DNA from: Aphidius gifuensis | Taxonomy: Eukaryota > Arthropoda > Insecta > Hymenoptera > Braconidae | Length of the DNA: 64,000 nt | Direction of reading: 5' to 3' | Assembly (NCBI RefSeq): GCF_014905175.1 | Contig: NC_057790.1 | Coordinates: 7,688,001 to 7,752,000 of the forward strand | Shown here: positions 47,524 to 59,355 of the stretch, in pieces | Layout of the letters: the number at the start of each line of letters is the position of its first letter | Position numbering within the stretch: position 1 is the stretch's first letter | Translations under genes and position numbers: made by a program | Notes under the pieces: model-generated | Databases searched by the model: none | Seen by the model: the letters and a program-made list of their open reading frames with translations, nothing else | Told to the model about the DNA's origin: nothing

Positions 47524-49447
47524 GTACTATTTTCATTTTCTATTACAGGAAAAAGAGAGTTTCTGGAATATAATAAAACCAATTATTGCTGTGTCACAAT
47601 TTTTTGGAAATTTTCCTATAAGTGGTATTCACAATTCAAAACCAGATAAATATGTTTTTAAATTTCCATCTTTTATTGCGGGCTATTCAGTGATGATCAT
47701 TTCACTTATCGGTATTGGTACTACTGCAGCTTTTGATCGAGCTATTCATTCCCCAAAAGGGGAAACTTTTCCTTTAAGTTGACATTCCGATTATATTTAA
47801 TTGTGGAAAATGTCAAGGTGTTATTTCTGTTTTTATTTTTTCAGACAAATTCTTTCTGAAGTTATCATATACCGTTTTTTATGGATACAATTTTACAGTG
47901 CTGCTTATAATATTTTTTAAAACATCCAGTTGGATTAAATTGCAAATAAATTGGCAATGTGTTGGAGAAAAATTGGACAAGTAAATAATTTTCAAACTTA
48001 TTCCTATTAGTTTTTCAGTTTTTTTATAATAACCGTGGATTTAACTTTACATTAATGAAAAAAAATCCCAATAATTAACAACTGTTGTTCATTTAACTGA
48101 TATTTTTCCAACTTTTTGTGGTCACATAACTACAAAGGATGTGATAATAACTAGTTTCTTACATCTTGATCAACCAATTTCGAAGAAAAAATCATTATTT
48201 AAGATTAATTATGGCTAAAAGCCATGAGATACTGTTAATTCAAATGTTTCTTCTTCATCGAATGTTTGTATATATTTAGCTTTTCCAGCTTTTATCCAAC
48301 GGAATTTCGTCTACGGTTTAAGCTACAAGCAATTACGCTGATTTTTTTTTTTGCCTTGATCGAGCATATATACAGTTATAAAGATCCAATATCTCAATCA
48401 TCGGTTAAAAATTTCTTCATTTCAATGGGTAAATATATTTATCATCTTTTAGATCTCTGGATGGCCTATCAAACAGTTGAGTATATTGATGAAACACAGT
48501 CTCGACAGATTATTAATTCATTATCTTTCTAACAATATTGATATAGATTATAAACTTTTTGTGGGAATATTTGGTTCCATTATACGTACGATGGCGACAT
48601 TCACTTGGAATTTTTGTGATCTTTTAATAATTTTGGTACAAAAAAGCCACTGAACAATTATTGTATATTATTCAGCATGCAATATATATTTTGATAGTTA
48701 CTACTTTTAATTTTCATTTTTCAGGTATCAATCGGTCTTGCAGAAAGATACAAGAATCTAAACAAAGTTGTACGTTTTAAAATTTCAAACAATTCAGCAA
48801 AAAAAATAAATTGGTCAAAAATAAAAGATAAATATGTTATAATCAATGAACTTGTCAAAGAAGCGAACAATATTGTTTCGCCACTGATATTGATATCATG
48901 TTGCATGAATGAATATCGTATTTGCGTACATACATCAGAAGGAATAAGGTATATGTAAATTAATAATACTTCTTATACACCTCTTGATATACTGACTCAA
49001 ACATCTCAATGTATTTTTTTTTTACACTTTTTTATGAGATTTTCTGAACAATGGCAGTTGTATTATCAGCAGCCAAAATTAATGATGAAAGTAATTATGC
49101 TCTATCAATATTCACTCGTTGTCATCCATCAGTTTTTATAATTGAGGTTTGTTGATATTCTTCACATCATGTCGCATTCAAGATAGAAATATATCTTTTA
49201 TTAAATCGATCATAATTATTATTGTTTCTATTTAAGATTATTTGGCTTCAACAACAATTGTCGACCGATAAAGTTTCATTTACAGCAATGGAGCTTTCCC
49301 CAATTACTCGCAAATTGATATTGACTGTGAGTATACAAATATATTTCAATAAGTATTTATCTTACTTTTTTATGAAATTGATTTTAGATCGCTGGGACAA
49401 TTATTACATATGAAATCATTTACATGCAGCTTCGAGCGCATTATTAG

Positions 49448-50330
49448 AATAATTATAATTCATTCGTTGCTGTATCACATCATTAGAACAACGAAAAAGC
49501 TGACTACAAAACGGAAATATAAAAAAATTTAGTATATTGAAAGTATTTTATTTGAGAAGTTGGATGGTACCGACTTCGTTCCTCAGGCGAATTAAAGCCT
49601 AAAAAAAATCCAACTTCGATCATAGGGGCGGTACTATCGCAGTGGGGTTCGTTCCTATCACAAATTCCTCTATTTTAGTTTTCAAAACCCCCTCCCTCAA
49701 CATTTTCTTTCGCATTTTCCTCAGGCTTAGGACTGTCAGAAAATTGCAGGCATTTTCAAAAATGCATATTGTATTTTCGTACATTATATATAAAATATTT
49801 GCCTAAATATAAGTTAAAGTTAAATATATATTTCAATATATAATAATATATTTTGGTTGCTTAAAACGAATTTCGTTATCTGATATGTACATTGAAGTAG
49901 AGAAACAGGGCCGGTTCTATATCATCCCGTAATTAATCATCCCTTAATTAAAATTCGTGGAAAAAAAAAAAAAATATAGGGTAGTTTTTTGAGGGTAGTT
50001 AGGGGTGTAGATAAGATGTTGAGGATTGAGGGATGTCTGTGTAGTTGAGATTGGGGGATGAAGGTTGAGAGTCTGGAGATTAAAAATGGGGGGACGGGAG
50101 TCGGGAGTCTTGAGACGGGAGATGGGAGACGGAGACCGGATGTCATTGACTTATGTATGATGAAAGAGCTTGTTTATATTATCGTTATAAACGGTTTTTG
50201 TTTATATAAATATATAAAAAAAATTTATGGCTTTTTCTTAGAAAAAAATTTGAAATAAAAGCATGCGTCATTAACGAAAAATTTAGATATAAGTGGGGCA
50301 ACATAATAATATCAAGTTCTACGTATATGT
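49448..50330. other. No gene seen
   Basis: 3' flank of receptor C. GTTGGATGGTACCGACTTCG at 49559 is partly echoed by CCAACTTCGATCATAGGGGC at 49609. G-rich minus/plus asymmetry at 49980-50150 (GGGAGACGGGAGA-type repeats) gives frames on both strands that are not credible genes. Confidence 0.35.
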
Positions 50331-52232
50331 TGTAACTGTCTTTTTCCACCGATAAAGTAGAAGCCTCAGTTACTATGGGACCAACGAGGATTTCTCACCA
50401 TCCTCCTCTCTTACCGCCAGGAGGGAGCCAGCTGGTGTATAACGGCAACCAACGGACCGTGGTGTAGTTTCAGGAGCAATGGCCGCCGACGGCCATTTCG
50501 GTAGCGACTAGTTCAGCAAGAAATGGTAGCGGGGCGCGGTCCACCATATTAGTTCCAAAACGTCACTCTGGCACCATTACTAAAATGTATATCGTTTTTA
50601 GTATTGGCCGGGAACGTAATAACCTCACCCCGCGGTGGCGGTTATTACCGTGATCATTAACTTTGGTTTAACTCACTCGCACAACCTAAGTCAATACAAG
50701 AACGAGGATACTCGTACCTCACAGGCGTTACCGAATATCCTCCTATTGCCTACTCGCTCTAGTGCACCAAGCAGTCGAACACAAAGTCCATCCGCAGCCA
50801 CGCTGGTCTTACGCCGGACCACTCTATGCATCTGACTACTCGATTATAGGTTACCCTGACAGTAAGTAACCACACTAGAGCGAGAGAGCGAGTGATATAC
50901 AACGTCCAACCTATACAGCGTAGCGACATCGTAAATCACCCCCGAGAGCATGCACCACGCATCGGGAGCTTGGTTGGACTCATCAGTGACATCAACTAGC
51001 TCCAACCTAGGACCTAGTCGACTTCATCGTCTAAGTCGGCTAACTCCACCAAGGAGTCATGCCAGCTTCACCAATGACATTAACTAGCTCCTCCATAGGA
51101 GCATGTCGACATCACCAAGTCACCAGCCAACTCCACCAAGGAGTCAGCTAGCTCTATCGGAAGCCAACCACGGACTGTCACCAGTCCCGGTGCCATCAGC
51201 CAGCTCCGAGAGCCGGCCGACGACTGGCAGTGAGATGCCAGCGATCACCAGTTTTATGGACTCTCTATCCCCACTCCCGTTTGACCCACTCCATACGACC
51301 ATCTGTGCGCACAACTCGATGCGACTCTCCGGTTGGAGTGTCGAAGTAGGGGATACGAATCTGTCGTAGCCAGGGTAGGAATCCGGATTATCCACTCGTG
51401 GTGGATGTCTACCAAGTCAACACTGACATTCAGGCGAAAATGGATGTCACTACCGAGGCCACTCACGGCTCGATATACTTGGTTGGCAGGTTATGGAAAA
51501 ATGAAAATCTAATTACGTAGGGAGTTTGGGAATGGTTTAGGCAAGTTTAGGAAATCATTATTATAGTTTAGGAAACAATAGTTAATTAGTTATTAATTAA
51601 ACAAAAGTAGGCGTATCCTTAGTTGGCAGTATAATAGAAAAAATAAAGTAATAGGTCTAATCGATAGGAAATTTATTGATAAAGTTTAGGAAATCATTAT
51701 TAGAGTTTAGGAAATTGTATAAATAATTGTAATTAATTATTTTCAATTATAATTTTGAAATTTTAATTAAGAGTGCGCAGTAGTATCTGCGCAAGTATTT
51801 TTCTTGCTACTTTCACGGCATTTTGGCGTCGTGACTGTAGTCAGTTAGCCACCTGTCATAATAACAAACACTAACAATGTATATAAAAACAAATATTATA
51901 GCAATAAATAATAACAAATATTTTATCAATAAAAAAAATAAGCAATAAAAATCAATGTGAAATATCAAAAATTGCAAACAATAAAGTCAATTTATTTATT
52001 AATAATAAATACTTTTTTTTGTTTTTCATAAGACAACATAATTGCTGATTTTGTCATTGCTACATCAAGTTTTGACAAGTGTACATAAAGCAGCGGTAAA
52101 TTTGATGATTGTTGAATAAATAAACGTAACAACTAACAAGTTATTAATTTATTTTTAATTAATGAATATTTTTTTTGTTTTTTATAAACAGACACACATA
52201 AATGCAAAGAGAATAATTCATAAAAAATAAAA

Positions 52233-54300
52233 ATGATGATGGATTTGAGTCCTCGTTTGACCCTGAATGAGGATGCATTGAATGAAACACCAGAAGCAAA
52301 ACGTCCAGTATTTATATTTGAATGGTCAAGATTTTTAAACAAGGTACTTATTGCAGCACAAAAAAATGATATTAAAGGATGTCAAGAAAAATTGGTTGAA
52401 CAATTAACAGATGTATGCAAAATTCACCAGAACCACTAACACGATGTCTCATTGCAAAAGGTCTTGCAACATTATTTAGTGCTGGTGATACATTTTTATT
52501 ATTTGATACTATTAATAAATGCTATGATATATTAAAAAATAAAGACGATACACCAAGTTTTTTACCAACAAAATTATCAGCAACATGTTGTGTTGGTGCA
52601 ATGTATGAAAAATTAGGTAGAATGATGGACGTTCATTACGTTCATCTGATTCACAAGCACGTATTGAAATAATGAATACACTTGAAAAAGTATGAGTACA
52701 GCAATAACAAATGTACATAAAGATACATATGAAGCATCATTAAATTGTATGACTGATCGTGTTATGGCTGTCAGATGTGCATCAGCAAAATGTTGAAATG
52801 TTAAATCATACACCATTTTTATGTATAAATGAAATTGAAAGTATGGCATCAATATGTTTTCGTGCATTTGAAGACATAAATTATCGAGTACGTTGTTCAG
52901 TTGCCAAATTACTAGGTACACTTGTTGCAATGACACAACTATCATCATCTCAAACATTATTTAATAAAAATAATCATAAAAATATTTCATCATCATTAAG
53001 TGATGGTGGTGATGATAATTGTGGTGGTAATGGTGGTAATAATAATAATAAAACAACATCACTTGATGTATTAAATATATATAATGTCGAGTTTTTCATT
53101 ACGTGGTACTGGTAGTGGTTTTTTAAAAGGTACTGGTGAAATAATAAAAGGTAATTCAACATTAGTTAATCAGTACGTGTTGGTGCACATGCATTTGTAC
53201 AAATACTTGGTGGCATGGCTTGGGATACAAATATCATGTATTGGAATTAGATGCTAATCCAAAAGCAGCAAATTCACATGTTGATGCTGTATATTCACGT
53301 AAATGGTGAAGGTACACAAACAAATGCATGTCGTGAAATATTAAAATAAATGAATTCCATTGGTTTTAGTTGTGAAAATGCTAAAGATTCAAATCAAGAA
53401 ACATTATACAGTCAACATTTGTTAGTATGTGCATTACAAGAAATAGGTAATTTAATAATTGGTCTTGGTGTTTACGTTGTGTATGTGTTGCAGTACCAAG
53501 TCAAATAACACCATTAATTGATAATTTTATTGAAAAAATATGTAAAATGACATGTAATAATAAAGAAATATCTGGTTATAGTTGTGCTCTATCAGCAATA
53601 ATTGGTTGTGTACTTTTATCATCACTTGGTATACCACATACAAAAGGTAAAATAATATTTAATACTGCTGAAAAATGATTACGTACAGCAAATACTCATA
53701 GTCGTCTTGCATTAAATAAAATACATGCAAGTTGGTTGTTAATTGGTTCAATAATGACACTTGGTACTGGTGTTGTTAAAGGTTTATGACTAAGAATGTT
53801 ATTATTATGAAAAAATTCATATCCAAAATCACCAGGAAAATTGGAAAGTGAAAAATCACGTGGTAATTTACATGCAAATAACACTTGAAGGTAGAGCTGG
53901 TGCATTGGCACAAGATAATTCATCACCAGTTGTACAAGTATGGTCATTATATGCATTATCATTAATTGCTGATTCTAGTGGTCCAATCTATCGTGGCTAT
54001 ATTGAACCAACTTTATCAGTTGTATTAACATTATTGCTAAATGTATCATTTTCATATGTTGATATTTATCAATGTATTGGTAAATTATTATCAGCACAAC
54101 AATTGGTCCTGAATTGCAAGGTACATACATCATCAATAAGTATGGCACGTTCATCATTTTTATGTGCATGTGGTATAATGCAACATCATGAAAACCCACT
54201 TGTACACAAGCTGAAGCAACTGGTTGTTTATAACAATTACATTTATTTGCACCAAAACATGTCAATTTATCATCATTAGTATCAAATTTATGTCGTACTA
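52233..54300 (+). pseudogene. Captured HEATR5-like fragment
   Basis: Opens with a protein N-terminus typical of HEATR5 (HEAT-repeat proteins of clathrin and endosome traffic): NEDALNETPEAKRPVFIFEW, KLVEQLTDVCK, then, one frame over, NSPEPLTRCLIAKGL and LFSAGDTFLLFDTINKCYD, VGAMYEKLGRM. Further on: MAVRCASAKC, ASICFRAFEDINYRVRCSVA, LRGTGSGFLKGTGEI, HVDAVYSRKW, QITPLIDNFIEKICKM, SLGIPHTKGKIIF, and finally LEGRAGALAQDN joined to VQVWSLYALSLIADSSGPIY and GYIEPTLSVVLTLLLN. In the family the last two blocks are far apart, so an internal deletion happened at the GALA repeat. More than six frame breaks and stops. No intron-like gap is obvious. Not functional. Confidence 0.85.
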
Positions 54301-54384
54301 CATTAAAATGTATGTAGAATTCTACTACATTAAAATTTATTAATGACAATTTTTTAATAATAATGATAATATCATAATAAAACT

Positions 54385-55630
54385 TGTAGTATCAATTCAA
54401 ATTGTAGACAGTTCAGCAGCAATGGATGAACGTAAATTAATACCTGGAAAAGTTGTACTTTGGGATCATGAAATTGCTGTTGATTGGGCTGATCCAGTCG
54501 ATAAACAAGTCATGGAAACTGTAAGTACTATTTTTTATTGAAGAAATAACATTAATTTTTTTTTTTTTTCTTGATAAAATGATGTATTGATTATCAATTA
54601 ATTTATCTTCAAGTATCAGCAATATTTGTGAGAAATTTAACATTAGAGAAATGCCACATCAAAAAGTTCGTGAGATATTTCAAAAATCAACTGGTGTACC
54701 AATTATTAAATTAAAAAAAGTTCAAAATCACTTTGCATTTATACACTTTGAGATACGTGATCTTGCTGGACGAGTTTTTTAAATAATGACACGTATTTAA
54801 AAAAAAAAAAAAATTACTAATCATTGTCAGAGTGTAATTGTTGTTTTACAAATAATTTAATCAGGTCCAGGAAGTGTTGCCGCGTATCATCAATGGTAAG
54901 CACGTTGGGTAAAATTAATTGGTTCATCAAAAATGTTGAAAAGACAACGTTCTATTGAAGAAGCTGTTGCTGCAACCCGTAGTCTTCATTTACCACCACA
55001 TGACGACAAAATTTATTATGAGAACAACAACAAAAAGCATCATACACTGGTTGTAACAAACGTGCAGCAAGAAAAAAAAATAAAAAAGACACAGAGCTAG
55101 TTGTTGCTGAAAACCCAACTGGATATAATCATATCCATAACATCAACAAAAACGATGATGGTTTACAAGAATTAACAAACTCAAATGGTCCAGATGGTAT
55201 GATGATGCATCATGACATGTCGTATGATTATAAAAAAATTCTTAAGACATTTGTAAATCAAAATTTCCAGTCACAGTGTCGTTTTGTTAATAATAAAATT
55301 TATGAACCACCTGGTTATGTTTGCAAGTTAAATTAACACAATAATTAATTAACATAAAAAAAAATAAAGACAGCTGTTTTTGTCAGCTGAAGTTTTTTAT
55401 TTAAAAATAACTATGTTAATTGTTTTTTTTTATTTGATTTGTTTTAGACAATAATTCTACGTGACGAACATGTTAGTTTTGAATTTCAAGGTGATGTTTT
55501 TATGACAATTGAGCTTGCTGTTAATATCACATCAAGAAATGTGTATTATGGTATTTGCAATGTGCTTGCTAATCCACAATCACTTTATCTTTTACCATTC
55601 ACATCAAATCGAATTGAAGCATATCATTGA
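54385..55630 (+). pseudogene. Captured A1CF/RBM46-like RNA-binding protein fragment, introns kept
   Basis: Coding pieces: AAMDERKLIPGKVVLWDHEI and AVDWADPVDKQVMETV, the end of a second RRM with the family's VDWADP signature; then AIFVRNLTLEKCHIKK and NHFAFIHFEIRDLAGRVF, most of a third RRM; then GSVAAYHQW, a Lys-rich linker, DYKKILKTFVNQNFQSQCRF, IYEPPGYVCK and ELAVNITSRNVYYGI, resembling the C-terminal dsRNA-binding-like domain. GTAAGT...TTCAAG (about 54522-54614) and GTTAAATT...TTTTAG (about 55329-55447) look like retained introns, so capture happened at DNA level. A stop and shifts (for example at 54781) break the frame. Family assignment is to the A1CF/RBM46/RBM47 group, not to a single member. 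Confidence 0.7.
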
Positions 55631-56676
55631 TTCAACAAAAAGACAATTACATTTTAAAGTGCTCGTACTATCATTTAAATTTTATTCTTATATACATTAT
55701 CTTAATTATTTTTTAATCATTGATTTTAAATTTTTCACTATTAATGCTTTGATATTTAATTTTTCAAAATGATTATTTTTTAAAAGATATATTTTATATT
55801 ACTGGCTTGTTTAATTGAATTTAAAGTGTTTTAATAATATTTTTAAAGCTATATATTTTTTTTATTAATCATCTGGATCATTGTAATCTTTAAAAACTTG
55901 ACGTTCATATAAATATCGTATTTTAATCATTGAAAAAATTAAAAATTAAAAAAAAGAAATTGTAAAACAATTATAAACAATTTTTGTTGATGACATTTTA
56001 CACAACGACATTGATTATATGAATTATAAATGAACGATAAAAATTTCTGGTATAATTTTTTTGATATTTCACACTGATTTTATTTTTATTGTCTTTTTTT
56101 TTATTGATAAAATATTTGTTATTATTTATTGCTATAATATTTGTTTTTATATACATTGTTAGTGTTTGTTATTATGACAGGTGGCTAACTGACTACAGTC
56201 ACGACGCCAAAATGCCGTGAAAGTAGCAAGAAAAATACTTGCGCAGATACTACTGCGCACTCTTAATTAAAATTTCAAAATTATAATTGAAAATAATTAA
56301 TTACAATTATTTATACAATTTCCTAAACTCTAATAATGATTTCCTAAACTTTATCAATAAATTTCCTATCGATTAGACCTATTACTTTATTTTTTCTATT
56401 ATACTGCCAACTAAGGATACGCCTACTTTTGTTTAATTAATAACTAATTAACTATTGTTTCCTAAACTATAATAATGATTTCCTAAACTTGCCTAAACCA
56501 TTCCCAAACTTCCTACGTAATTAGATTTTCATTTTTCCATAACCTGCCAACCAAGTATATCGAGCCGCCACTCACAAACCGGTGGTATTAATTAGTGTCT
56601 TAGTCGATAAAACCCCTCAGACCAGACCTCTAATTATTTTCGGGAGCGCGAGATCTGCCAAATCTCGTTACAATGT

Positions 56677-56925
56677 GTTGTAGGAGTAGAAGGGTAAAGA
56701 GTAAGAAATTTTCAGCTATAATTGTTTCTGAAATTTTATTTCTTTCTTAGAAATAAATTTTTATGATAAATCCAATATTTTTTTCTCAGGTCATAAATCT
56801 AAACTGTTTTGTTTATTTAAAAAAATAAAAAATGTCACCAATAAATATACAAAGCTATAATTTTTTATTTTTTAAATATATATTTATGAAGTAACCCATT
56901 ATGTCATGTTAACTAAATAAAAAAG
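56677..56925. other. No gene seen
   Basis: AT-rich filler between the solo LTR and the hAT-type element. Confidence 0.35.
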
Positions 56926-56933
56926 CTAATAAA

Positions 56934-57993
56934 TAGTGATGCCGCGATATGACGATATGACGATACGATACGATATGGAGGTGACGATATCCGATACGAT
57001 ATGGGGCTTTATATCGTATCGTCAAACTCGATACGATACTATATGGTCAAGACGATATATCCGATATATCGTCCATATCGACGATATGACATTAATTTTT
57101 TCATAATATTTAACAAATTTGATTAAAAATTATAAATTTAAATTATAAAATAAAATGAATTCAAAGAACTAAACGAAGGGTTCTTTTTTCACTTTTTTTG
57201 AAGAAAAAAAAACCATTTCATTAAAAAAAAACAACACTTCGCCTATTTAAAAAAAATATATAAATCTAGAATGATTTAAAAATTAATACCAAGAGGTCTT
57301 GAATGTAAAACAACCCAATAACTCATGTCGAAAAGTTAAAGGAAAAAAAAAAAATGAGACCTTGACAGAAGAGTTTATTCAAGAAAATGACCTCCAAAAA
57401 ACCGTTAGAAAAAAAATAAAAATCATCTGTATCTGCAACATTTCAGAGTTTTATTTGTTGACAAAATAATTTTTCGAGGGAAAAAAAAAAAAAGAAAGAA
57501 CAGAAACCGTGTTTAAACAGCAGGGTATTCACAACCACAGTATACAAAAATATATGAAAAAAAGATAAGACAGCATTGTTTACATAGGAAATATTTTAAT
57601 GGGCCTTCCTGCCGGAAAACCAATTTGCAACGCTTGACCCTGAGATTCCATTAAAGTTTCTCCATTCTATTTTTTTGAGAACTTTGTATTTGCCCGAAAA
57701 TATATTGGTGATCATTGAAAATATTTTAAAAAATCCAGATGCTGAAGTACACATGGTAGAAGTAATAAAAATAAAATCCATATACATGAATTTCTGTACT
57801 AAGAAAAAAAATATATAAAATTTCGAAAAAATACCCCAGAAACTGAATTTTTTTTTAAAAATATCGTCGATATGACGATACGATACGATATGGAGACAAT
57901 ACGATACGATACGAGACGATATGGCCCTTAAAAATTACGATACGATACGATATGAGGCCTCATATCGTATCGTATCGTATCGCGGCATCACTA
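56934..57993. mobile_element. hAT-type non-autonomous element, 8-bp target duplication
   Basis: CTAATAAA stands at 56926-56933 and 57994-58001. Ends TAGTGATGCCGCGATA and TATCGCGGCATCACTA pair exactly. Subterminal runs of CGATACGATA/TATCGTATCG fill about 150 bp at each end, the kind of short clustered motif hAT transposases bind. The centre has no transposase or other gene. An older relative is at about 41091-41614. Confidence 0.87.
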
Positions 57994-58001
57994 CTAATAA
58001 A

Positions 58002-58204
58002 TAATATAATAACAATTATTATTGATAAATGAAAAAATAAATCAGAGTCAAGTATCAGGGCAACATAAAAACATAGTAGATCTTTTTTTGGTCTGTTCAG
58101 TGACACTCCTAGACTAGCTAGAGGGACCGCCCCCGCATAGAACATCCCTCTAAAGTATACGCAACCATTTTGCCTGAGGGTACAGCCTTTTTTTTAAAAA
58201 AGTA
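58002..58204. other. No gene seen
   Basis: Unassigned DNA before the satellite. Confidence 0.3.
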
Positions 58205-59355
58205 CAACACATTTATAATTTTTAAAGGTTACTTTGTTTTTTATGGCTACCTCGCGAAACGACAAAATTTAAAACGATATGTGACCAACAACTTTTTTTA
58301 TTATTTAAATGAACTACAATAAATTTATAATTTTCAAATATTACTTTGTTTTTTATGGCTACTTCGTGAAACGACAAAATTTAGAAAAATATGTGACTAA
58401 CAACTTTTCTTAATTTTTTAAATGAACTACAATAAATTCACAATTTTTGAATATTACTTCGTTTTTTATGGTTACTTCGTGAAACGACAAAATTTAGAAG
58501 AATATGTGACTAACAACTTTTCTTAATTTTTTAAATGAACTACAATAAATTCATAATTTTTGAATATTACTTTGTTTTTTATGGCTACTTCGTGATACGA
58601 CAAAATTTAGAACAATGAATTTATAGTATTCGAGTATTACTTTGTTTTTCATTGCTAGAGCGTGAAACGACAAAATTTCGAAGAATATGTGACCAACGAC
58701 TTTTTTTTATTTTTTAAATAAACTACAATAAATTCATAATTTTTGAATATTACTTTGTTTTTTATGGCTACTTCGTGATACGACAAAATTTAGAACAATA
58801 TGTGACTAAGATTTTTTTTTATTATTTAAATAAACTACAATAAATTTATAATTTTTAAATATTACTTCGTTTTTCATGGCCAGATCGTAAAACGACGAAA
58901 TTTAGAACAATATGTGACTAAGACTATTTTTTATCATTTAAATAAACTACAATGAATTTATAATATTCGAGTATTACTTTGTTTTTCATTGCTAGAGCGT
59001 GAAACGACAAAATTTAGAACAATATGTGACTAAGAACTTTTTTTTGATTTTCGAATAAACAACAATAAATTTATAATTTTTGAATATTACTTTGTTTTTT
59101 ATGGTTAGATCATGAAACGACAAAATTCAGAACAACATGTGACTAAGAACTTATTTTTATTTTTTTTAAAAACTACTATAAATTCATGATTTTTGAATAT
59201 TACTTCGTTTTTCATAGCTAGATCGTGAAACGACAAAATTTAGAACAATATGTGACTTAGAACTTCTTTTTATTTTTTAAATAAACTACAATAAATTTAT
59301 AATTTTTATATATTACTTTGTTTTTTATGGCTAGATCGTTAAACGACAAAATTTA
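58205..59355. repeat. Satellite array, about 112-bp unit, 11 copies
   Basis: Each unit contains ATATTACTTTGTTTTTTATGG, read here as ATATTACTTTG plus TTTTTTATGG, then CGTGAAACGACAAAATTTAG, AATATGTGACTAAGAAC and TAAACTACAATAAATT. Copies of the first motif lie near 58229, 58346, 58456, 58568, 58639, 58750, 58862, 58973, 59088, 59199 and 59310; the fourth unit is cut to about 71 bp. It forms no long frame. Confidence 0.9.

Larger units (their letters stand above)
44678..49447 (+). pseudogene. Sugar-type gustatory receptor, copy C (pseudogene)
   Basis: Same nine-exon layout as A and B: 44678-44791, 47549-47759, 47845-47980, 48289-48475, 48547-48635, 48725-48948, about 49000-49146, 49237-49326, 49388-49447. 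Lesions seen: the exon 2 donor GT is GG at 47760-47761; exon 4 is 187 nt, against 191, with a 1-nt loss near 48432 that shifts the frame; the exon 7 acceptor (TTTTAGATCG in B) is deleted; TGA at 49045-49047 replaces an Arg codon. Exons 1, 3, 5, 6, 8 and 9 keep their exact lengths. A GT at 47778 could rescue exon 2 in frame with six added residues. Residual motifs: SQFFGNFPISG, WSKIKDKY, IVSPLILISC, ITRKLILT, TYEIIYMQ. Loss is probably recent. Confidence 0.85.
51467..56566. mobile_element. MULE-like element with ~500-bp TIRs carrying two host-gene fragments
   Basis: 5100 bp. Terminal repeats run 51467-51970 and about 56059-56566, near-identical in reverse complement, starting GGCTCGATATACTTGG. 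GCCACTCAC (9 bp) flanks both ends at 51458-51466 and 56567-56575. Long TIRs plus a 9-bp duplication are the signature of Mutator-like elements. Between the repeats there is no transposase; instead pieces of HEATR5 and of an A1CF/RBM46-like gene lie side by side in the same orientation. This is the Pack-MULE layout described best in plants. The near-identity of the arms suggests recent movement. Confidence 0.85.
50331..56672 (+). repeat. Solo LTR (about 1.23 kb), split by a MULE-like element
   Basis: Begins TGTAACTG and ends GTTACA, flanked by ATGT at 50327-50330 and 56673-56676. Removing the inserted element (51467-56566 plus one 9-bp duplication) leaves 1233 bp. The body is much richer in GC than its surroundings and has GGAGTC/CCACCAAGG-type short repeats around 50990-51200. 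No gag or pol is present, so it is a solo LTR made by recombination; the 4-bp duplication fits a Gypsy-type integrase. Confidence 0.75.

Noticed and set aside
51103..51466. Three overlapping Ser/Pro-rich frames on both strands
   Set aside because: GC-rich LTR sequence has few stops by composition; no motif, and they lie inside the solo LTR.
57596..57787. Minus-strand 63-codon frame inside the hAT element as a transposase relic
   Set aside because: No RNase H-like or BED motifs; composition explains the frame.
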